A DNA stretch of 64,000 nucleotides from Liolophura sinensis (lineage: Eukaryota > Mollusca > Polyplacophora > Chitonida > Chitonidae): assembly GCF_032854445.1 (NCBI RefSeq), contig NC_088304.1, positions 35,573,551 through 35,637,550 of the forward strand, in the 5' to 3' direction. Both the position numbers and the translations under genes were made by a program. This document shows positions 56,500 to 64,000 of this stretch, piece after piece. Below the pieces are notes generated by a model that had not been told where the DNA came from, did not search any database, and was given only the letters and a program-made list of their open reading frames with translations. Each line of letters opens with the position of its first letter. Position 1 is the first letter of the stretch.

Positions 56500-57655
56500 C
56501 TAAACTACCCCCAAAAATGGAGAAAATGGAGCAAAAACGGCATATTTCATGTTGCCGTTCCTTTTCCCAAGCTCCACAGAGGTCACACATGGCCATAGCA
56601 TTTGACCTAGATGTTTCAAAGCTGCGTTTGTATGACATCGTGTCTCATTGTTGCGTGACACAGAAATGGAAAAGTTTACTGCATATGTATTGTGACGCCA
56701 TACCACTGAGCTCAGATTGAAACAAATGTTTCTTCCGTCATGACGTTTGGGTGTAAAATATCACAAATGAGAAAATAAAAACGATATCTACAACCTGTGC
56801 GAAATAACAGTTTTGTCACCGAAGGAAATTCCGATAGTTGACTTTTGTATTAATCAAAATAGCAAATCTAACAAGTAAACAAACTCAAGTTCTTTTAGTT
56901 GTGGACATAAACAGTAGGAAATCACACTGTTTCTGGTGTGTTGCGTGAGACGCTTCATTGTTGGTTGAAAGGTCATCTCTATTTCATATGTATATTTGCA
57001 CACGACCCATAACTAACGGAGGGGTAGAATAACAATTATAAAGCATATACATACACATAGCCGTTATGCTTTTGTGTAAAGGTGTCTACTATCGATGGGA
57101 TAATGTTTGTCAAATATTTAAGTTTTACATTTAAACCATTGTAAAGAATTGGGTATTGAAAAGGGTAATCAGTTTTGCTCGCCCACCAGACATACATGCA
57201 TGTAGGTAAAAGGAATATAAACACGTTGTTCAATTAGAACGTAAACTTGTGAATTCCTGGACTGTTTGATTGAAATATTTTTGACTGATTGAAAGATTGA
57301 TTGATTGATAGATTGGCCCAATGTACTGAATTATAAGTGCCTTCATTTGTTTTGTTTTTTTTCCTTTCCCCCTTTTTTTTTAAAGTCCATATATAGTTTT
57401 ATCAGCACATGCATACCTATTAAATGAAATGGGTATGAAATTAAATGAAATATGAACAAAAATAACGTTATAAAATTTTAAGATCCTTAAGACAGTTTTA
57501 GGTTATACCAAATCACGCCAGCTTCCTACTCGTCAGCGTGGGAACTCTTGGACAAGATACACAAGATGTCACGGAATCAAGATCTATGGGAAAATATAAC
57601 CAATAAACCCTAAACAATTTCAACGCAAAACATCAGACGATCCATTCTGCTATGA
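56500..57655. other. intergenic DNA without recognised genes
   Basis: Overlapping 67-68-codon ORFs on both strands (56500-56720) lack motifs. A short TTGA-type simple repeat lies near 57285-57315. Confidence 0.35.
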
Positions 57656-57657
57656 TG

Positions 57658-57856
57658 GAGTGAGTGAGTGCTTGGGTTTTAACGTCGTACTTAACCATTT
57701 TTCAGTCATATGACGACGAAGGAATCCTTAGTGTGCATGTAAGGTGCCTCCTTGTTGCAGGACGGATTTCCACCGCTCTTTTATCCAGTGCTGCTTCACT
57801 GAGACGCCTTACCGAAGGCAAGTAAGCCGCCTCGCCCGAGCCATTATACTGATATT
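57658..57856 (-). repeat. SINE-B 3' half
   Basis: Antisense tail GAGTGAGTGAGTGCTTGGGT, then CATATGACGACGAAGGAATC and CTTACCGAAGGCAAGTAAGC to ATTATACTGATATTA. The head half is missing, and a sense SINE-A tail follows within about 12 bases. Confidence 0.9.
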
Positions 57857-57867
57857 ATAATGATGAC

Positions 57868-57932
57868 AATTGTCGTATAAGTGAAATATGCTTGAGTATG
57901 GCGTAAAACACCAGCCAAATAAGTAAATAAAT
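57868..57932 (+). repeat. SINE-A tail fused next to SINE-B
   Basis: GTCGTATAAGTGAAATATGC, then GAGTATGGCGTAAAACACCA and an AAATAAGTAAATAAAT tail. Confidence 0.8.
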
Positions 57933-58047
57933 ATGAAGGTGTGACATTATGTTTATGGGCAGATTTATCACCCTTTTTGTGGCGGTTGATAGTGTAGAAA
58001 CAACTATTATTATGGTAGCTTAAAATAACAGGTTACATCTTGACCGA

Positions 58048-58214
58048 TATTTATTTATTTGATTGGTGTTTTACGCCGTATTCAAAACTATTTCACCGGG
58101 CAGAGCTCGGGGGGAAATCAACGACCATCTGCGGGTTGCTGAAAGACCTTTCTACATACGGCCGGAAAGGCAGCTAGAATAAGCTGGACTTGAACTCACA
58201 GCAACCGCATTGAT
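58048..58214 (-). repeat. SINE-A, internal deletion
   Basis: Antisense TTTGATTGGTGTTTTACGCC, then ATTTCACCGGGCAGAGCTCG: the block between TTTCAC and the CCGGGCAGAGC box is deleted. It ends CTTGAACTCACAGCAACCGC. Confidence 0.88.
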
Positions 58215-58844
58215 TGCCCGATAATGGCGTTGTGAACGATAATGTTATAGACTCCTATGCGACATATATTGTTAAGAGTTTTATCACCGATGGTTAGTTA
58301 CCATTAGGCCGATGGCACAGAAACATTATTTTATCACTGATACTGTAACAGTTTATAACAAAGAGATAAGGAAACCGTAAGTGCTGAAACGGAATGTGCC
58401 AGACATGTCTGTAAAAGCTGTCAATCATCTGTAACCACGAACAGCATCGTTTTATTTTTTAAGTCAATCCAGTGCTATTCAATACTCTAGCTATTAGCAT
58501 CCAATGTCAACAGGGCTGTCATGTATTCTGCACGGTTCACGCCACATATATTAACACATGGAAACATTTCATATACGATGCATCGATTTCTTCACAAATG
58601 GTTTAACAAATTTTTAAATTATCTTTTATTGTCAGCTAAGTTTCACAGACAGGACAAATCCGGACATGAACTCACGATGGTATATCACAACTTTACGAGC
58701 CAATATACAACGATCTCGTGTGGATATTCTACAACAGTCAGTTCCACTTTTGTTCTCTCTGATTGTAAAGTAAACAATCGGGGAATTAGGAATCAGGAAT
58801 TGTCAGCTCTCTATTGGAATGGAGGTGCCATCTTTATGGAAGTG

Positions 58845-59270
58845 CTGCACTACTCTAGGTGCTTCCTTAGTAAGGTGCTGCCTCAGTGTATGCGCTTCCT
58901 TACTGAAGTTGCTGCCTGACAGGATGTGATTTCTTACCGATGTGCTGCTTTACTGAATAGGGTGCCTTACTGGAGGTGCTGCTTACTGGAGGTGCTGTGT
59001 TACCGTGGGCGCTGCCTCAGGTGATGTGCGTCCTTACTGGATCTGGCATCTTTCTGGAGGTACTTTCTTAATTAAGATACTGCCTCACTGGAGGTGCTGT
59101 TTACATGCGGTGGTGTTTACTCGAGGTGTTACCTCACAAGTGATGTTTACTGGAGTTTCGCCTTACTGGAATTGCGCCTCACTGGGAGGTGGGGGGGGGG
59201 GGGGGGGTGGTGCTGCCTTGTAGGGTGTGCTGTCTTACTGGGAGTGTTGCCTTACTGGGAGGGGGATGGG
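58845..59270. repeat. degenerate 17-25-bp minisatellite with a G17 run
   Basis: Repeated TTACTGGAGGTGCTGCC-type units with much variation. Seventeen consecutive G lie at 59191-59207 within GGGAGGTG...TGGTG. The 132-codon ORF at 58521-58919 runs into the repeat and is not supported as a gene. Confidence 0.8.
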
Positions 59271-59351
59271 GGGCTACTGATCCTGTAGTCCCATCAGCTT
59301 TGTAATTTGGATATACCGTTCAGTAAACTTGAAATACTTTATATCCTAAAT

Positions 59352-59397
59352 GTATTACTGAGTACGGTGTAAAACACCAATCAAATAAATAAATAAA
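59352..59397 (+). repeat. SINE-A tail remnant
   Basis: TACTGAGTACGGTGTAAAAC, then ACCAATCAAATAAATAAATA. Confidence 0.75.
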
Positions 59398-59947
59398 TAT
59401 CCTAAATAAATTTAAATCCAATGTTTTTGGTATCGGTGACGGAGAAAAGAAACCTATTTATAACATTACATTAAGGCTATCAATACAGTAGTAAATATTT
59501 AACATTTTATAAAATGCATAGAAAATCGTATAATGTACCACTATCCTAATATAAATGTAACACTTTGATCTTGTACTCCTCTCCTTCGTGAGGCGTTTCA
59601 CTTTATAGATGTTAAAATTGTCTTGTGATCTACCTTGATGTTGCAAGATGCAAACAAACAATACTTGGTGTAATATTTAAACTGTTGACACATATTTTGG
59701 ATGCTGATTTAATTTATTCTCCTAGAACATTCCTTGGGTGCTTCAATCATCATTGACTACTTCTCTTTACACAAACCCGCTCTGTATTCTTAATACTTTC
59801 TTAGTTCTTTAGTGGTGTTTGGTGGCCCGAATATTCCCGGATCCTCCATTTTGGTCGACGGCAGGTGTACGAATGTTTTGACGCCTAAATTTAGCCACGC
59901 TGTATCGTTTTAATATTAAGTCTAATAAAATGTTGATGTGCGAAGAT

Positions 59948-59992
59948 TAATTTATTGATTACTCAAGAATATTTCATTCATACGACGACGAT
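59948..59992 (-). repeat. SINE-A remnant
   Basis: AATTTATTGATTACTCAAGA, then ATATTTCATTCATACGACGA. Confidence 0.6.
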
Positions 59993-60144
59993 TTATACAA
60001 CATAGCGTTTTACAAATGCATGTCAGAGTATGAAGGCTTCCCCTTAGTCCCATGAAAACCAATTAATATCGTCTGGTTGACTTAGTTACATTGTAAAAAA
60101 AAAAAACTCTAACACTGTACGGCCAGCCATGTATTGCTTCAGCA

Positions 60145-60196
60145 TATATAACTTACCTCCCTCCTCCTGTGATATAACTTACCTCCCTCCTCCTGT
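60145..60196. repeat. 26-bp tandem duplication
   Basis: Two copies of ATATAACTTACCTCCCTCCT CCTGT in tandem. Confidence 0.9.
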
Positions 60197-60834
60197 GAAA
60201 CTGTCCTGTAAGCTATTACAGATTTTGTAAACGGTTTCTGTAATATTCTACTCAAATATTGCTCTGGTAAACTGTCTGAACACATACGTCTGTTTGTTCA
60301 CAAAAGACCTTAATAATTCCCTACCCGTAATCATCACGTAATTGTTCGCGCCATTATGGTTTAGGGTCAGGTTCACTTTCTGTAAAAATCCAAATTAGAC
60401 TTTCAGAATATGTCGTTCTTTTCTGAACAAATACCCTATAACCGTTTTATCGATATCCCTGTTACAAAATGGGTTTTAATACATCGGTGTTAATGTTGCT
60501 TTTGCTCATCACGTTTCCCTGAAATGTAAACATGTAACCACCCCAATACGGCAGTGATCAGCCGTTTGACCAGAAATCCCAAACGTCGTTGTTTTAATTT
60601 ACAACGGGTAATGTGAATAGACGCTTTATAAAAAGTATCAGTCCCACAAAACGATCAATGATTAAATGAGTTTTTGATTTGAACGATCACATAATCACGG
60701 ATCAATCAGTCGCTATGAAATATTCTTGTGCTACATATGAATATCTGCTATTTTTCTTCTATTTTTCATGTCGTTTAATGTCATTCACAAGATTTGTTCA
60801 CTTACTTGTCGGTGGTCAGTTTTAGGAGTAGAAT

Positions 60835-61280
60835 GAATGAATGAATCATTGATTAGGGCTTAACGCCAAATCGGTTTATGGGTAGAAGTAATCGGAATAC
60901 CCGGGATAATCCACCGACTTTCCCAAAGAGGGGTGTAGATTTGGTAGAGAACCAGTCAGGGTGAGCAAGTTTGTGGCTAAGTGGTTGACTGGGTGATAGA
61001 TCGAGTGGTCGGATGAAGAGATGAGGTGAATGACATAGTGAATGTGTGGGTGACTGTGACTTTGTGAATGCGACATTGAGTGAGAGTGAAACAGAGTGTG
61101 CATAGTAAGTGAGTGAATCATTGATAGAGTTAGTTGGCCGGTGACGGAGTAGCGGAGATGGAAATAATTATATAAGGTGAGTAAATTCGCCTCGCTGAGT
61201 GGGTGAACGACTGAATGAAAGACTGATGGAAGAGAACGACTATAGTAAGTGACTGGTGAGTGAGTGAGTGATTGACGCGT
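60835..61280. repeat. degenerate GTGA/GAAT simple-sequence region
   Basis: Starts with GAATGAATGAATCATTGATT and GGGCTTAACGCC, perhaps an eroded SINE-C end. It continues as interrupted GTGA-type repeats. The His/Ser-rich 81-codon antisense ORF is a by-product of the repeat. Confidence 0.6.
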
Positions 61281-62765
61281 TTAGCCTACAGCCTACAGTT
61301 TACACCAAATCAGCAACTCCACTGGTTAGATGACGGCATCATGAAAGACAGCTACATTTCAACTCACATCAATGAAAACCGGCGTCAAGCTCAAGGTAAT
61401 CAGACTGTTTTGCCCAGCTAGGCTGATATGCACCTCCGCACCTCCGCACCTCCGCGCATAGCTGAAACAATTTCATGGAGTCGGATGATGTCCCGATGGA
61501 AGGCACACGTATATTTGCACAACTTCAAAGGGTTCAACTCATAATACTTGTTAATAATTTATTTAGAAAGTCAGCAAAGCGAAAAGCTGTCTGGATGTCG
61601 GAGAAGTCACGCAACAAACGTGTTCCAATCAATGAGGAGACGTGATCAGGTATTGTAAGGACGGTAGGGAGAGCGAGGACACAGCTGTATGCCTGTGGCG
61701 GAGACATGCAGGCCTGAATATGATACGCATGCGCAGTTCGTGGTATTGGGTTCAAGATATGCTTCCAAACTGAATAATCTTTGGGCGCCGACGGAACAAT
61801 ACTGCCTCATAGAAATGATCTTTTCTGCGTTGTTATTTTGCACTTACATGTAACTAAGATACATCCAGATTTTGTCTGTTTTGAATAGAACTGAAATAGT
61901 TTACCTCACTGGAGGTTATGCAAATTTGGCCAAATGGTATGACTTAGCTTCTAGCAGCAACAGCTAAAATGGTGGTAATGATAGATTAATTTTTTGACCT
62001 GTTGTAGAGAAAAGTGCAAGCTGCATCTGGTGGCATGGAATAGCTCCGCGAGAAAATTTATGGGGCTATTTTTGGAGAGTTAAATTTGACAATTTTCTAC
62101 ATAAGTATGAAGAAGAATGAGTGTGTTCATGTAATTTCTGGTGGTTTTGTCAGGTGAGTAAAGAAAAAAGTGTCAATTTCCGGTTTGTACATCCTTCCAT
62201 CAGGCGTAACGAATCCCTCTAAACCCGAGGCATAAGGCTCAACCTTTAGGCCTACTCCTTACAATACACTTAGCGTTGTAGAGGTTACATGCATGCACAT
62301 GTACTGTAGGTTCCTAAAACGTTGCCTTCGCCTCCACCGATTGTGCCAGACCAAAGGAACGGAGGTGGTCGAATCCACCTCAGCAATGATCCATAAAAAT
62401 GCTGACAATAAAAAACATAATGACAATGAAAACAAACTTGTGGTTTTCAGAACAATTACAAACAGTAATTTCTTTTTATTTTCATTCAGAAAATAGTGAG
62501 ACATTTCCTCTGACACAAAGAAGGACACAGAGAAACAGTTGTCAGTTCAGTAGAGGACAAAAGTCACTGACCCTTAGTTTACAGGAAAATTATGGTCAGA
62601 CTCTTCCAGAGGCAATATCGTCACGAATTCCCTAAGTAGAAAATTCAAAATCGCGAGGCCATCTTTAACCAACTGATTCAAATGAAAGGTGAAAACAATA
62701 AGTAAAAATATTTTTATTTATTTTATATACTTATTTCTTTTTAAAGAGAGTTTAGTTTTGTGAAT
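61281..62765. other. intergenic DNA without recognised genes
   Basis: A triplicated CACCTCCGC motif lies at 61431-61455. ORFs of 65-89 codons on both strands lack motifs. Confidence 0.35.
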
Positions 62766-62881
62766 TCAAACGAATCCCATGATTGGTTTTGCGAACCCTA
62801 TAGCCTCATGATGGTCAAATGGATCACACGCAACCAATGAAATAAAAAAAAAAAAAAACAGAATGACACAAGAGGAATGAA

Positions 62882-62891
62882 AACACACACA

Positions 62892-62947
<56 letters not shown>
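62882..62947. repeat. AC microsatellite
   Basis: About 30 AC units with two AAC interruptions. It generates the cysteine/valine-rich and histidine/threonine-rich ORFs seen here. Confidence 0.95.
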
Positions 62948-63951
62948 CTGCTTTACTCGTAAATATATTGTTAAATATAGCCTTCGGGAAAATGCAATAA
63001 TGTTTCTTCTAAAAGGGCGATATATTTCGTACAGTCAAGGGGAGATAACTCTAAATGCATTTTCTTTGAACACATCGCAAACTAATATAAGTCGGTCTCA
63101 AGGCCGCAAGAGATGGATTCGAGGCTGTTACGTCATTGTTAACAGTTCACGGGCCGGTTGGGTGTGGGGAGGTGAGCGTTTAATTTACTCGAGTGGGCTC
63201 GAGGGATATGTGGAATTTCATGTGGCTACAACAGTGGACAAAGCTGTGTATTCAGCGATCTGCGTCTGTACACATGGGGCGTGAAGAAGGCAAGTGTCTC
63301 GCCCTTAGCTTGTCTATAAGTCTATTTCCACACTGGAGTTTGTTCTCACATACAAATCTTATGACAGCAATTCAGTTATGCAATATATCTGAAACCAAAA
63401 AAAATCCCCAGGCCCAGGTCACATAAGTATAAAAATATGGCTTACAGTGTTCAAAGGCAAGCATAAAAACAACAATATCCGTGACTGCTAAAAAGCTGCC
63501 CTAAAGACATGTCAAATAAAGTGAACAAATCATATAATGTATAAGAAAGAAAGACCCACATTATTACGCTGATGTAGATTACCTGAAGTGTTACCTGCTC
63601 AATTAAAACAAACCTGATGTCATATGTTTGTCTTGTGTAGCTTTATGTGCACGTAACTTCGCGTTGAAAAATGTAGATTGAATGAATCTAAAAATGAATA
63701 TTTAAACATATACGTGCAGGGTAAGAAGAGGCGAATTATCGGAGATGAAAATGGACAGTGAGTTCGGGATCTCTCGCGATCTCTGTCATTACAGTATTTA
63801 ATTCCGCCTTGTTCCGGTGATAAATGCCGTAGAAGCACTCACATATATGTACCTAGATTTGTATTTGACCTGAAGATTATTCACGGACTACGGGTTTTAA
63901 TTTTGAACTAGATTTACTGTTCAGATAAACTATTGTTTTTCCTGCATCTTT

Positions 63952-64000
63952 GAGTGAGTGAGTGCTTGGGGTTTAACGTCGTACTTAACAATTTTTCTGC
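63952..64000 (-). repeat. SINE-B 3' end, cut by the window edge
   Basis: Antisense tail GAGTGAGTGAGTGCTTGGGG TTTAACGTCGTACTTAAC. The rest lies outside the window. Confidence 0.85.

Noticed and set aside
58521-58919. 132-codon ORF with an apparent start
   Set aside because: Its end lies in a minisatellite and the remainder has no motif or codon-like composition.
60876-61121. His/Ser-rich 81-codon ORF
   Set aside because: Arises from GTGA-type simple sequence.
62766-63284. Cys/Val-rich and Thr/His-rich ORFs
   Set aside because: Generated by the AC microsatellite at 62882-62947.

Overview
The window is metazoan nuclear DNA, most likely from a mollusc or another lophotrochozoan. It has spliced genes with GT-AG introns, long AT-rich intergenic stretches, many dispersed copies of tRNA-derived SINEs with target-site duplications, several satellites, and inverted-repeat (MITE-like) elements. 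The species assignment rests on my recollection of the SINE sequence types and is an inference.

The only confidently recognisable protein-coding genes are three two-pore-domain potassium (K2P) channel genes in tandem, all on the minus strand: K2P-3 (29876..29384 joined to 28657..27924, 408 aa), K2P-2 (20610..20121 joined to 19381..18639, 410 aa) and K2P-1 (6333..5925 joined to 4317..3650, 358 aa). Each has two coding exons and one phase-1 intron that splits the first glycine codon of the first selectivity filter (G|YG). All three reading frames are intact, with four membrane segments, two pore loops, a long M2-M3 linker and a very short C-terminal tail. They differ in channel-relevant places. 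The residue after GYG is Asp, His or Asn in K2P-1, -2 and -3. Filter 2 is GIGD in K2P-1 but GFGD in the others. The linkers differ in cysteine clusters and in a coding tandem repeat.

Between and beyond these genes lie mobile and repetitive DNA. SINE-A has a tRNA-like head and a tail reading as GTACTCAAGAATATTTCAC in antisense. SINE-B and SINE-C have different heads but share a 3' end. An unassigned repeat of about 150 bp has eight copies. Satellites have periods of 59 bp (10080-10570), 32 bp (12763-13608), 20 bp (16800-17188), 24 bp (21345-22302), 135-151 bp (23920-24634) and 34 bp (37154-37323). A decayed LINE endonuclease fragment lies at 2542-3101. Two elements are flanked by TTAA (52978-53420 and 56354-56492), and further foldbacks lie at 30325-30552 and 39976-40086.

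The strongest unexplained coding-like signal is a short peptide shared by 36060-36370 (minus) and 46393-46593 (plus). The two copies differ by indels of 9 and 6 bases, so the reading frame is kept. I do not recognise the family. From 38 kb to 64 kb I see no other gene I can defend; that part is mostly SINEs, simple repeats and apparently unique AT-rich DNA.
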